From Morella rubra (Eukaryota > Streptophyta > Magnoliopsida > Fagales > Myricaceae): a DNA stretch of 64,000 nucleotides. Positions 53,150-64,000 of the stretch are shown here, piece by piece. Numbering within the stretch: position 1 is the stretch's first letter; each line of letters opens with the position of its first letter. The notes under the pieces are model-generated. The model did no database searches. It saw only the letters and a list, made by a program, of their open reading frames with translations, and had not been told where the DNA came from. Position numbers and translations under genes: made by a program. Location of the stretch: NCBI GenBank assembly GCA_003952965.2, contig CM025852.1:27511448-27575447 (forward strand), written 5' to 3'.

Positions 53150-55430
53150 TATTTGCTTTGAACATGTGTTGTGGCAAATAACCCAACGGGAATGGTGAGG
53201 TGCGCGGATCAACCATTTTCTCCTTACCGAGGATCTCCCAGCTGATAAAGGGGAGGCTCGAAAAGTACACCATACAAATGAATGAACTCTACAAGTGAAG
53301 CTTTTCCAAACCTCTCCTTTGCTGCCTTGCTCCTCCTGAAGCTGACTATGTTCTCTAGGAAATCCATGAAGGATTATTTGGAAACCATGCATGAGGGAGC
53401 TCCCTAGCTAGGAAAGCCATTTGAGCAGGCTATTACTGGCCGACCGTACTAAAAAACTTTATGGCCATGGTTAAGCGCTGTGACAAGTGCCAAAGCAATG
53501 TAGCTATTCAACGAGTGCCAGCAGAGACTATGACCCTATCAGCTCCCCATGGCCAGGTAATAGGGGATTGACATTGTAGGCCCTTTTCCACTCTAGAAAG
53601 AACAGGTGAAGTTCTTGGTATTATTAGCGATTGACTACTTCACCAAGTGGGTCGAGGCCCAACCTTTAGCCTCCATCACAGAAGAATAGATTCGAAGGTT
53701 TGTATGGTTATCCATCATATGTAGTGTTAGCCAAAGGTTGTTTTTGTAAAACAAACCATATTTGATTTTGATGATAACAAAAGTTTCTAAGTTTTGAAGA
53801 CTTTAGATTTTATTTTGTCAATCCACTATTTCCAAAGTTATATTTCAAAGGATTGAAGTTTTCTCTCTCCATATGTGTATAAGTTGTTTGAAACATCATA
53901 CACAAAGTTAATACGATCAATTTTTCTTTGTAGGTGTTTAAATATGTGTTGGAACGGTTTGGAAGCTTTGTAATTGCTGAACTCTCTCCACACATCGACA
54001 CAACATAGTGTCGACACATTGTACTTACACTCGAGACTATTTTCCAGACAAAAAGAAGTGTCGACACATAGAAGACATGGTGCCGACACATTGCACTGAC
54101 TCCCGAGCACCCTTTTTGTTCAAATTTTGATGTGCCAACACATACCATTCATGTGTCAACACATGCCACTTGGTTGAAGATTTTTCGGAAAGTGTCAGAA
54201 CCTTCAATTTGGCTCCTTAAATCACTAGCACCTTTCCAACGGCCATTCTCACCTACCACGATGACCGTTGAAGTCAAAACGCCTTAAATACAAGATTCAA
54301 GAAGAAGACGAAAGCTCTCGAACGCACGCACATTTGCAATTACTTCTTGACCTAACTTCTTGAGAGAGAAAGAGCCTTGAAGAAGAGAGAAGCTCGTACC
54401 AACCAAGAAAGCTTGCTTTTTCCCTGAAATACTTTAGCTTTCTTTTGATTTTTGTCTTCTTGCTCTCCCTTGTGCTTCACACTTGTATACTCGGCTTTAA
54501 GAGCTATTTCGTGTGTTGTACCCATTTTTTTCATGAGTGTTGGGTAAACACTGGGTCCTACTCGTGTGAGTAGAATAAATCCTTTGGTTTAAGGATTTGT
54601 GAAGAAGAGTTAAAGCGTGAGCTCTAAAAACGCTTTGTAAAGGTTCCTTAGCACCCGAAGCTAAGGTGTGTTTGCTATTTGAAGAATAGTGAAAAGGATT
54701 AGCCGAACCACCTAAAATTACGGTGTCTTCTCCTTTACTCCATCTCTTCTTTTTACTTGCTCATATCTCTCATTGTTGTGTTATAGGCTTTATCATTATA
54801 TTGCTTAATTTCTTGAAAAAGTTTTAAAATTTATTAAAAACCCAATTCACCCCCCTCTTGGGTTGTTATTCAGACTTTCATGTAGGTTTGACATACCAAG
54901 AGTTCTGATCTTGAACAATGGGAGGCAGTTCAACAATCACATATTCAAGCAGTTTTGCGAAGAGCGAGGTATTCATCATCATTTCTCTTTGTCGGCTTAG
55001 TCCCAGGCCAATGGCAAGTAGAGGTCACAAACCGGACAGTTGTAACATGCTCAAGGCTAGGCTCGACAGTATAAAAAGAGCATGGGCCGAAGTGCTTCCA
55101 GGAGTCCTCTAGGCCTATGGAACAATTGCTCGAACTCCCATAGGGGAGACACCATTCAGCTTGGCCTATGGTATGGAGGCCATGTTCCTAGTAGAAATAG
55201 GCATCCATACTTATCGGGCAATTAACCATGACCCCAAACTAAAAAACACCGACCTTAGACTCAGCCTTGACTTGTAGAAGAGAAAAGAAACAAATTCAAA
55301 CTCCATGCCAACTTTGATGGACCATACATTATCATAGAAACAACTCTACCAGGGACTTGCCACTTGGAAGATATGCAGGGAAAGCTATCATCAGTAAGTT
55401 TATGTACCTGAGAGTTTGTATCACAGTTCA
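53150..55430 (+). pseudogene. pol: Tat integrase, interrupted by a solo LTR
   Basis: N-terminal part with the zinc-binding region (VKRCDKCQ near 53,473), then KFLVLLAIDYFTKWVEAQPL. After the LTR at 53,725-54,880, the core resumes with the SDNG-type catalytic region, altered here. The end (FDGPYIIIETTLPGTCHLED) lies at about 55,310-55,375. Removing the LTR and one 5-bp duplication would make the core contiguous, so the integrase was a normal target at that time. Multiple other lesions exist. Confidence 0.75.
53725..54880 (+). mobile_element. Solo LTR, SIRE-like Copia family, copy 1
   Basis: 1,156 bp, starting TGTTAGCCAAAGG and ending CAGACTTTCA, flanked by TGTAG on both sides (53,720-53,724 and 54,881-54,885). 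The tail with CCCAATTCACCCCCCTC is typical of SIRE/Maximus LTRs. The first half carries repeated TGTCGACACA-type palindromes (about 53,995-54,170). No internal region, so it is a product of LTR-LTR recombination. Related to the LTR at 62,564. Confidence 0.85.
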
Positions 55431-55539
55431 TATCACCTCTTTGATTCCCCTTGGTGTCGTGACATGTTATTGAGTTTTAATAAAAGAGCAAGTTATTTCT
55501 CCTCCACATCACCTTCGTAAAGCACTAGGTCTCAACAAT

Positions 55540-56030
55540 CCTAGTAAACTTATGACGGGATCACCCTGGACGGATGGTCCAACTTACCTGTGTGACAGGC
55601 ACCCATTGGTCTTAGCGACCCTAGGTTTTAGCGACCCTAGTGAGTTCCCCCGTGACGAAATCATCTTGGACGACTGGTCTAACTCACCTGTACCACAGGC
55701 ACCCATTGGTCTCAGCAATCCTAGTTAGCACCCCTGTGACAGGAACACCCCGGACGGCTAGTCTAATTCACCTGTGCCATAGGCACCCATTAGTCTCAGT
55801 GATTCCAGGTTTGAGCGACCCTAGTGAGCACTCGTGTGATGGGAACACCCCAAATGGCTGGTCTAACTCAATTGTACCATTGGCACCAGTTGTCTCAACG
55901 ACCTATGCCATGTGGCACCCATCATGGGTCTCGGTGACCCCAGGTCTCAACGACCTGTGCTACGTGGCACCCATCATTGGTGTCAGCGACCCCAAATATC
56001 AACGACCTATGCCACTAGTACAAAGAAGCC
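55540..56030 (+). repeat. Tandem repeat in 3' region of Tat element
   Basis: Degenerate units around GGCACCCATTGGTCTCAGCG and CCTAGTGAG, at about 100-bp spacing then about 55 bp (starts near 55,599, 55,699, 55,784, 55,914 and 55,968). Tat elements commonly carry such arrays between integrase and 3' LTR. The 156-codon frame at 55,640-56,110 is a by-product of the repeats. Confidence 0.75.
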
Positions 56031-56503
56031 CAATGCCAATCGCTAGCTCTAGGGAGCTAGTTGAGCTGGAGACAGCGAGAGCCATCGTAGAAGTTGTCGT
56101 AGGTCCCTAGTAAGCGGGAATCTGGCTCCCGCATGTAATACATCTTCCAAAAAAGCCAATCTCATCCCCCTCGGGACACACTACCCCTTTTCTTGTATTT
56201 AGGCACCCTCATCACTATGGACGGAGAAAAGCCATACTTGAGCCATAACTCGGCTAGATCGGTATGGTTGCTATCGGACACCCATAGGGACATCGGTAGA
56301 GTTCCCTTGGACATAGGGTTTACTCCAGCCTCCCCATCCCCAGAACCAGACGAAGCCATTAAACACATATCTCTTGTTAAGTAATGCGACAATGTCGAAT
56401 AGCAAACTACACGGACGGATATCGGGTACGACGAAAAGAAATGATGAAACCCTTGCCTAATGATTTGCAGAACAATTAAGGCAATAAGCTTCTCCTCACC
56501 TAC
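56031..56503 (+). other. Tat 3' region up to the Tekay insertion
   Basis: Non-coding. Its 3' continuation, including the Tat 3' LTR, is expected beyond the Tekay element, outside the window. Confidence 0.5.
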
Positions 56504-58760
56504 TGTAATAGCCTGGACTAGTAAAGCCTCAAGCGTTGTCTTCTAGTAATGGACACAGATATTAAAGCGGAGGCTACGGCCTATGGGAGGATCGACAAAG
56601 CAACAAGATACTAAGCAAAACACAAGTAGAACCTTTTATTAATACTGAAGTATTGCAAAAGAGAACCCAATTCTTATAATGTACATACTAAAGTACAAAA
56701 AGAAAACTACAGAAAAACTAAGAAAACATAAAACCGAAGATCTCTAATCCTATTCGTTGAGTCACTCAGGTCAGAGATGTTAACATATTTATTAGAGTGT
56801 GGGTAATCCACCTATGGCCTCACCTTTCTATCAGCGCATCAAAGCCACGGGTAACCTAGACGTGAAAAGTCAAATCCAGGAAAATACAACCTTGTTTAAT
56901 GGCCTCGGTGAATTAACCTAGATAAACCTCAGACATCTGCTAAAAAGAATTTAACAAACAACAGTAAGTCCAAATAACTTAGTAAAGCCAGCAGTTAGTA
57001 CAACGGAATATCAGATACAATAAAAGATATTCAAGAAAACCCGTTCATCAATAAAATCTCAAAAACAGAAAAGAAAGTAAATGAAAAGACTCAGTTTCTT
57101 AAAAAATGATCTTTTCAATTCTCAACCACTACTCTCACTCCCAGAGTTAATCACTGGTCCAGAGTGACAGGTTACAAGTAACCTCTGTATCTTTGCAGTA
57201 GCACTACCAGAGTACAATATGGTCTCACGCCTAGAGTAGGTTATCCTAACAAAGGATCATTTCGTGTACGACAGAGAGGACAGGATGCCACAACAAGCGG
57301 TACACATATTCTTGTGCCTAGTTTTGCCACAACAAACAGTATACGTTACGTATGCATGTCTCACGTCAACGCCCATACATATCATTCATGATACGCAACA
57401 CTTAACGATACACTTGAACATCAAAATATTCCTTTTCCAACGTACAAGTTAAAGTATGCATGTCTCATATCAATGCCCATACATTTCATTTATGATACGC
57501 AACACCTTAACTTGTTTCCATCATAGGGACATTATAAAACATTTCTCAAAGGAAAGTGTTGTGAAGAAAAAAAACAACACTTTGCTTTCTTAGTTAAAAA
57601 TCGGCTTATTCACCACGTAGAAAATACTAATTTTGACATAAAAAGTATCTAAAATCAGAAGGAATATTCAAAAGAAACATGTTCAAGCTTTGAAAATAAC
57701 TTTTGGAAGATAGAAATGGATCAAAGTTGAAAAACAACTTGAAAATGAATCGAATTTTGAAAATGATACTTTTTTGAAATGACGAGCTTGTTCTTCGTCA
57801 AGAACACGAAGAACACCATGAATATGAAAAACACTAATAATGTCAAGAGATGCTAGAACAAGAGATTCACACAAATCATCTTGAAATTTTTTGAATTAAA
57901 ATCAAAGATAACCAAACTAAACTTTACCTCTAAGCGTGCTTGATCTTCGCTAAACTTCTCTAAGTCATTTCTTCCTTCTTCCTCTAACTTCACTTATTTC
58001 TAATCTCAAGTTTAAGTAACAAATAACAAAGGTGCTGGTGTAAGTTTAAATTGGCCAGACCCCTTATTTATAGGCAAGCTTTGTTTGTCACATCACGATA
58101 CATGTCAAGGCTAGTTCGATAACACAAAATGCTATATCGACCATGCGTTGAGACCCAGGGACCTCAAGCTGTTGCTGAGCATTCCTATGGCTGAATTTCA
58201 CCTAGTAGCCTTGGTGAGTCACCGCCTAAATCCATCGGTTGTCGACACCTCGAGCTACCTAGATTATAGCCTTTATCGTCATGCTTTCTAGCTTGATTTG
58301 CTATCCCAGGTGTCACTCTCTAGGGCAGCCAAAATTCACATTGTTTAATGGCTAGTTTTGCTAATCTTCACTAATCTGCCGATGATCGCTAAACGACCTA
58401 CTTGCTTTCCTAATCAACCTACTTGCGTCTAAAAAAATAAAAAGTTTCCAAATTTAAACCATAAACTCGTGGATAATATCCCAACATATTAAAAGAATAA
58501 AAATCATGTGGTTCAGTTTTCGAGACAAAAACGTCCTACTAGCTTAAAAAATTAAATTAATCCAATATGTGCTCCTCAGTATCCTGAACGACAACCTAGT
58601 TACAGGCAAACTTCAAATCTCACTAATCATGTCCTAATCAAGGTTTTGAACTTAGTTCATCAAGTACTAATATATCACACTTAATCACTAAGTACCCCCT
58701 AATGCACTACTAAACAAAAGCAACAATATGCATGTTATGCTAAAAGCTTGGGGTATGACA
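56504..58760 (-). repeat. 3' LTR of Tekay element
   Basis: On the minus strand it starts TGTCATACCCCAAGC and ends GGCTATTACA, about 2,257 bp. A TATA box CTATAAATAAG lies at about 58,063-58,073 on the minus strand, about 690 bp into the LTR. Just upstream (58,761-58,775) is the polypurine tract AAGTGGGGGAGTA. No gene inside. Confidence 0.75.
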
Positions 58761-58777
58761 TACTCCCCCACTTAAAA

Positions 58778-60260
58778 TCAATTACGTCCTCGGAATTTAA
58801 ACATAACACAAGAGACGTACCAGTTAGTCAAACAAGTGTGGATCTTGTCACACATTTCTGCCTCTAACTCCCATGATGCTTTTGTGATATCATGACTCTG
58901 CCATAACACTTTCACTAAAGGAATCTTCCTGTTACGCAGTTCTTGATCCTTTCTATCTAATATGCCACAAGTTGCTCCTGATAGGTTAAGTTCTTTGCTA
59001 TTTGTAAAGGCATATAATCTATCACATGGGAAGGATCTGGAACATATTTTCTCAACATAAAAAATGAAAAGTATCATGTACTCCTTCTAATTCTAGCGGT
59101 AAGGCTAATTGATAATCTATTACTCCTAGCTTACATAATATCTTAAATGGTCCGACATATCGGGGACTCAACTTTCCTTTCTTTCCAAATCTCTTAACTC
59201 CTTTCATAGGAATTACCTTTAGAATACTTTATCCCCTTCTTCAAATCTAACAGTCGTCTACGATTATCAGCATAACTCTTTTGTCTACTCTGAGCTACCT
59301 TCAGCCTTTCCTTGATCACTTCTACCTTTTCACATGTCCTTTGGATTAGGTCAGATCCAATCATTTGCCTTTCTCCTACTTCATCCCAAAACAAAGTGCC
59401 ATTTGCATACTGGTTGATATGTATTGTTATAAGCAAATTCTACAAGTGGAAAATATTGAATTCAAGATCCCTTGAATTCCAAAACACAGCTCTCAACATA
59501 TCTTCTAAGATTTGAATGACTCTTTCTGATTGACCATCAGTTTGAGGTGAAATGCAGTACTAAACCTCAACTGAGTACTTAATGCTTTTTGGAATCCATT
59601 CCAAATTCTCAAGGTAAAACGTGTATCTTGATCTGAAACTATAGAACTAGGTATTCCATGAAGTCGAACAATTTTCTTAATATATAATTCTGCCAACTTC
59701 TCAGAAGTTTAACTAACCTTAATAGGAATGAAATTAGCTGATTTTGTCAAACGATCTATGACAACCCAAGATAGCATCTTGTCCAGTCAATGCTCTTGGT
59801 AACCCAACTACAAAATCCATAGCAATATCATCCCATTTCCATACTGGGATCTGTAAAGGTTGTAACAATCCTGCAGGTTTCTAATGTTCAGCTTTCACTT
59901 GTTGACAATCAAACATCTACTAACAAACTATGCTTTTCATCCCAGGCCACCAAAACTTACCTTTCAAATCTTGGTACATCCTTGTGGAACCTTGGATGCA
60001 TTGAATACTTTGACCTATGAGCTTCCTCCAGTATTTGTTCCTTAATCTCCTTATTGTCTAGGACCACTATCCTTTCTCTAAAGTATGCCAGTCCATCATT
60101 CCTAATCACTACCTCTGATTTCGCATCCACAAGTTCTTTAACTATTAGGTTTTGAGCCTGCCCATCCTTAATCCGATCCTATAATGAAGATTGAATTGTC
60201 AATGCATTCAATTCTTTCACTTCCTCATCCAAAAGTAATTCAATCTCATTCCTTTCCATA
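58778..60260 (-). pseudogene. pol: Tekay integrase and chromodomain
   Basis: Remains of the integrase zinc finger (CQQVKAEH near 59,895-59,920), core (VRLHGIPSSIVSDQDTRF, about 59,610-59,665) and C-terminal region (59,194-59,436). Then comes a chromodomain, ILDRKDQELRNRKIPLVKVLW with SWELEAEM (about 58,830-58,965). Known: the chromodomain directs integration to chromatin. Several frame breaks are present. Confidence 0.75.
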
Positions 60261-60286
60261 TCCTTTTCCAATTAAGGAGACAACTT

Positions 60287-61568
60287 CTAACTCCTTTCCT
60301 TTCCTTCCATAAACTTTCTACTCAAGGCATCTGCCACAACATTTGCCTTTCCAGGATGATAATTGATGGTACAATCATAGTCCTTGATTAACTCCAACCA
60401 TCTTCTTTGTCTCATATTCAACTCCTTCTGAGTAAAGAAATATTTCAAACTCTTATGATCTGTATAGATTTCACACTTAACTCCATATAGATAATGTCTC
60501 CAAAGTTTTAGTGCAAACACTACAGCTACAATTCTAAATCATGAGTGGGGTAATTCTTCTTATGTGTCTTAAGCTGTCGTGATGCATAAGCAATAACTTT
60601 TCCCTTCCTGCATCAATACTCCTCCTAAACCTGTTCTAGAGGCATTAGTATAGATAATATATACCTCTGATTCCTTAGGTAAGCTAAAATAGGTGCAGTA
60701 ATCAGTCTTCTTTTTAACTCCTGAAAACTTTGCTCACATTCCTCTGTCCATATAAATTTAGCATTCTTCTTTGTCAATGCTGTCAGAGGTGATGCCAATT
60801 TCGAAAATCCTTCTACAAATCTACGATAATATCTAGCAAATCCAAGAAAACTTCTAATATCATGAACTGTAGTAGGTCTTGGCCAAGTATAAACTGCCTC
60901 TACTTTTCCTGGATCAACTGATATACCTTCACTCGAAATAATATGTCCTAGAAATGCTACTTCCTTTAACCAAAAATCACATTTCGAGAACTTAGCATAT
61001 AACTGTTCATCCCTCAATCTTTGCAAAACCAACCTCAAATGATTCTCATGCTCTTCCTTACTCTAGAGTATATCAATATATCATCAATGAATACTACTAC
61101 AAAATGATCCAGAAAATCTCTAAATACCCCTAAATGCAGCAGGAGCATTTGTTAATCCAAAAGGCATTACCAAGAATTCGTAATGGCTATACCAGGTATG
61201 AAAAACTGTTTTTGGAATATCCTCCTTCCTGATTCTCTGTTGATGATATCCTAACCTAAAATCAATCTTAAAAAATATTTCAACACCATTCAATTGATCA
61301 AACAAATCATCAATTCTAGGTAAAGGATACTTATTCCTAATAGTAACCTTATTCAGCTCTCGATAGTCTATGCACATTCTCATAGTGCCGTCCTTCTTTT
61401 TGACAAATAACATTGCGACTCCCCAAGGTGAAATACTGGGTCTAATATATCCTTTATGAATAAATCTTGCAGTTGTTCCTTTAATTCCTTTAGTTCAGCT
61501 GGGGCCATCCTATATGGAGCTTTTGACAAAGGTGCAATATCTAGGTACCAATGAAATTTCAAATTCAA
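60287..61568 (-). pseudogene. pol: Tekay reverse transcriptase and RNase H
   Basis: RT segments: [48 protein letters not shown], catalytic FIDD at about 61,080-61,091, and [15 protein letters not shown]. RNase [21 protein letters not shown] and [10 protein letters not shown]. Frames break near 61,400, 61,120-61,060 and 60,620-60,520. Confidence 0.8.
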
Positions 61569-61748
61569 TTTCTCTTACCGGTGGTAATCCGGGTAGTTCT
61601 TCTGGAAAGACATCTCACAATCACTGGTATGGTTTCTAACTTCTTTTCTTCTTCTTGAACTCCAGCAATTGAAACAAGAAAAGCCTGAGCTCCATTAACC
61701 ACACTTTTTTGAAGCTTTCAATGGAGATATTAATTGTACCTGAGGAAA

Positions 61749-62450
61749 TTACTTGCTAATTTTGGGAATCACTTTCTTGACATTTCTGAACTGAATTCTT
61801 TGTCCAGGCACAAGTAAACTTACTTCCTTTGCATGACAATCTAATGTTACATGATAACCAGATAACCAATCCATGCCAAGAATCACATCAAAGTTACCCA
61901 TATCTAGGATTGTCAAATCTATAGGCAATCTCCATCCTTCTATTTCCATTGAAACTTCTTGATCTTCTTAGTACACATACTATTTATCCCCAATGGAGTT
62001 ACCACATCAAGTCTAACAAATAAGGGTTCTATCAACAATCCAAGTCTATTTACGCAATTCTATGAAATAAAAGAATGTGTAGCACCAGTATCAAACAACA
62101 CAGTTACTAATCCACAAGAAAGGGAAAAAGTACATGTCACCACATTCTCATCCTGCTCTGCTTCCTCCACATTCAAAGCAAACACTCTTGCTGTCCAGTT
62201 CCCCTTTTGTTGATTACTAGGGTTTCCTCTCTGATTGTTACTGGGTTAGTAACTTGATTACCATGCACATTCTGAGGGAATCCTTGCTTCACTGTACAAT
62301 CTCGAGCAAAATGACCTAACTTTCCACAAGTAAAACAAACTATCCCTGCAACACTAGGACCATTCCTTCTATCCCCTTGCCCATTGCCTCTATTCCCAAA
62401 ATTGCCTCCTCCACTCTTTCTAATAACTGTCCTTGGGATTAATTCTCTTG
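61749..62450 (-). pseudogene. pol: Tekay protease and CCHC knuckle
   Basis: The knuckle CFTCGKLGHFARDC lies at 62,296-62,337 and the protease active site LFDTGATHSF at about 62,070-62,100. FDVILGMDWLSGYHVTLDC follows in the 61,749-61,949 frame. A stop after FIS (about 62,065) breaks the frame. Confidence 0.75.
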
Positions 62451-64000
62451 GAAAAAGCGTTTCTTTTTCTGCTCATTAACAATAGCACTCCCCTGTAAAG
62501 TACGTTCCACAAATGAGGCTCTATCAACTAATTGTTGAAAATTCTCAAACTTATGGCAACAGATGTAATTCCTAGGATTAAGGCAACCCAAGAGGGGGGT
62601 GAATTGGGTTTCCAAACTTTTTCGCTTTTAACCCCCAAAATTGTGTTTGCAAAGTAAAGGATAATTTAGCACAAGTAATAAATTGAACGATAAGTAAATA
62701 AGTGCTAAATGTAAAGAGTAGGGTTAGAGAAGCAAACACGAGATTTTTAGGTGGTTCGGCAAACCGCCTACATCCACCCCTCAAGCTCCTTTACCGAGCC
62801 TTGAGGTTTTCCCACTATCTTCAAATAGCATACACTCTAGCTTCCGGGTGCTAGAGAACCTTACAAGTGCTTTCCGGGCTCAACACTCAAACCCAAGTGA
62901 TTTTTCGGGCTCACCACTCACAACCCAACCAAGCTTGAGATATACCCTCTCTAAGCTTCTTCTTTAGTGAACAACCTCACTAAAGGAATCACCTCTTTTG
63001 GATAGGAAATACAAGAAATAAACTCTCTCAAAGAATGGATATGAAATTGGAAAGCTCTATCTCTTTTGATTCACACAATGACAAGGATATGAAAGTGTAA
63101 TTTGTGTGAATGATATGAGAAATATGAATATGAAGGTTTAAATATTTCTCAAGTATCTAAATGATATGTGGTCGTTCTGTTATTTTAGGACGTTATGAAG
63201 GTCTATTTATAGGCCACATATGAAAACTAGCCGTTTATAGCCGTTGGGGTCGATTGACAATTTTACCATTGTACCGGTCGACCGCTTCAACTAGCCGTTG
63301 CTCAACGGTCATAAAATTTGAATGCTGTCAAATTTTGTCTCATCATCCGCTTCATATAGCGGTCGACCGCTACAATCATTTTCATAGACCGCTACAATTA
63401 AAAAGTCCATTTTTGACATTTTTGAAATCCCATTTCAAAAACCAACTTCCCAAAAGTATAACCAAGGCTTGGAGTTTATATAGGGATGATTTGAAAACAT
63501 TTAAAAGCATTTTGGTTGTCAAACTTGTGATAAGAAATTATGCACGGTTTGAAAAATATGCAAGTGTGATTCAAATCCTTGTCAAAAGTGAAACTAAGAG
63601 TTACAAGGTTATACCCTATGGTCTTGAATCTTCACTTTTGAGCTCCTTGCATCTTCTTGATCTTCTCTTCTTGTCTTTGGCTCTTTGATAAAAATCTTTG
63701 TCTTTGAAGATGTCCATTTTGTAAACTTAATCTATTTATTGAAATTATCAAAATATCGATTGTGAACATAAGCCAAGAACAGACTCTATCCTTAATACGA
63801 GATTGCAAACCTCTCTCAAACTTACAAGATTTCTTACCCTTATCAGGAATCAGATATAAAGCAAATCTAGATAATTCTATAAACTTAGCAGCATAGTCAG
63901 CTATTGACCTTGTTCCTTGACTTAAGGTAGTAAATTCTTGGGCTTTGGCTTCTCTGATCATCTCAAAAATATTGATCTAGAAATTCCTTCTTAAATTGCT
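62451..64000 (-). pseudogene. gag: Tekay gag, split by a solo LTR (partial)
   Basis: The N-terminal side, with EFTTLSQGTRSIADYAAKFI, lies at 63,784-63,961. The C-terminal side, with FENFQQLVDRASFVERTL, lies at about 62,480-62,558. The LTR 62,564-63,778 separates them. Taking out the LTR and one ACAGA copy restores one continuous frame across the break. The start of gag is outside the window. Confidence 0.75.
62564..63778 (-). mobile_element. Solo LTR, SIRE-like Copia family, copy 2
   Basis: 1,215 bp, read on the minus strand from TCTTGGCTTATG to GGAATTACA (first base pair altered from TG), flanked by ACAGA (62,559-62,563 and 63,779-63,783). It shares with copy 1 the CCCAATTCACCCCCCTC tail, the GGTGGTTCGGC block and a TTTTGAT-rich start. 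Its early part has palindromic GCGGTCGACCGC-type repeats (about 63,280-63,400). Confidence 0.8.

Larger units (their letters stand above)
48676..56503 (+). mobile_element. Decayed Tat-lineage Ty3/gypsy element (5' part)
   Basis: Order: LTR, primer site, gag, protease, reverse transcriptase, RNase H, a second (archaeal-type) RNase H, integrase, tandem-repeat 3' region. The second RNase H and the 3' repeats are hallmarks of the Tat lineage. Many stops and frameshifts make it inactive. The 3' LTR is not reached: the Tekay element at 56,504 interrupts first. The probable 5' flank duplication is ATAAG (48,671-48,675). Confidence 0.85.
56504..64000 (-). mobile_element. Tekay-type chromovirus (Ty3/gypsy), 3' LTR and most of coding region
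   Basis: On the minus strand: gag (runs off the window), CCHC knuckle, protease, reverse transcriptase, RNase H, integrase, chromodomain, polypurine tract, 3' LTR. The domain order and the chromodomain identify a chromovirus; sequence style fits the Tekay/Del clade. Stops and frameshifts in pol make it inactive. It is inserted in the 3' region of the Tat element; the target duplication is probably CCTAC (56,499-56,503). Confidence 0.85.

Noticed and set aside
53810-54148. 112-codon Cys-rich minus-strand frame
   Set aside because: Lies in the solo LTR, and the Cys come from the TGTCGACACA repeats read antisense.
55640-56110. 156-codon frame with repeated HRHPLVS-like peptides
   Set aside because: Arises from the non-coding tandem repeat in the Tat 3' region.
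61959-62213. 84-codon plus-strand frame
   Set aside because: Antisense to the Tekay protease, which carries the DTG motif on the minus strand.

Overview
The window reads as nuclear DNA of a flowering plant, probably a eudicot. It is AT-rich and carries plant-type genes (B3 DNA-binding-domain proteins, a purple acid phosphatase) and plant transposons: Tat- and Tekay-type Ty3/gypsy elements, SIRE-like LTRs, hAT elements with Tip100-like ends, and a LINE with a C-terminal RNase H. I cannot name the species. No rRNA, tRNA or CRISPR is visible.

Layout. (1) 1-20.1 kb is a patchwork of duplicated segments. It holds five members of a small B3-like gene family (A 3.2 kb, B 7.5 kb, C 12.5 kb, D 14.4 kb, and E 17.5 kb, which is frameshifted), short remnants of other members, and an older inverted repeat (2.8-8.6 kb against 13.7-18.3 kb). 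(2) 20,106-46,506 is a huge, nearly perfect palindrome: two arms of about 13.1-13.3 kb around a 43-bp spacer at 33,167-33,209. From the outside in, each arm carries a hAT-like element with a minisatellite interior, a B3-like gene (F/I), a LINE fragment, a B3-like 3' fragment, a Tip100-type MITE, a broken purple acid phosphatase gene, and a second B3-like gene (G/H). G and H fire away from the spacer. (3) 46.5-48.7 kb is single-copy DNA with a Copia-like solo LTR. (4) 48.7 kb to the end is a decayed Tat-lineage element in whose 3' region a Tekay chromovirus sits in opposite orientation. Each of these two gypsy elements is further interrupted by a solo LTR of one SIRE-like family.

The host-gene content is essentially one family. 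These are 132-179-residue proteins in which a single B3 fold lies between two CxxC knuckles, a layout that suggests a zinc site closed across the B3 barrel. Nine near full-length copies (eight open, one frameshifted) plus several fragments occur here. They fall into type 1 (B, C, D, F, I) and type 2 (A, E, G, H). Members share TATA boxes, a probable 5'-UTR intron and long flanks, so the duplicated unit includes regulatory DNA. The purple acid phosphatase sequence occurs three times and is broken each time.

Main caveat: a near-perfect palindrome can be an assembly artefact (fold-back read or inverted joining of two haplotypes). Against this are different lesions in each arm, a third independent copy at 17-19.5 kb, and an outer palindrome border that falls exactly on a transposon end.
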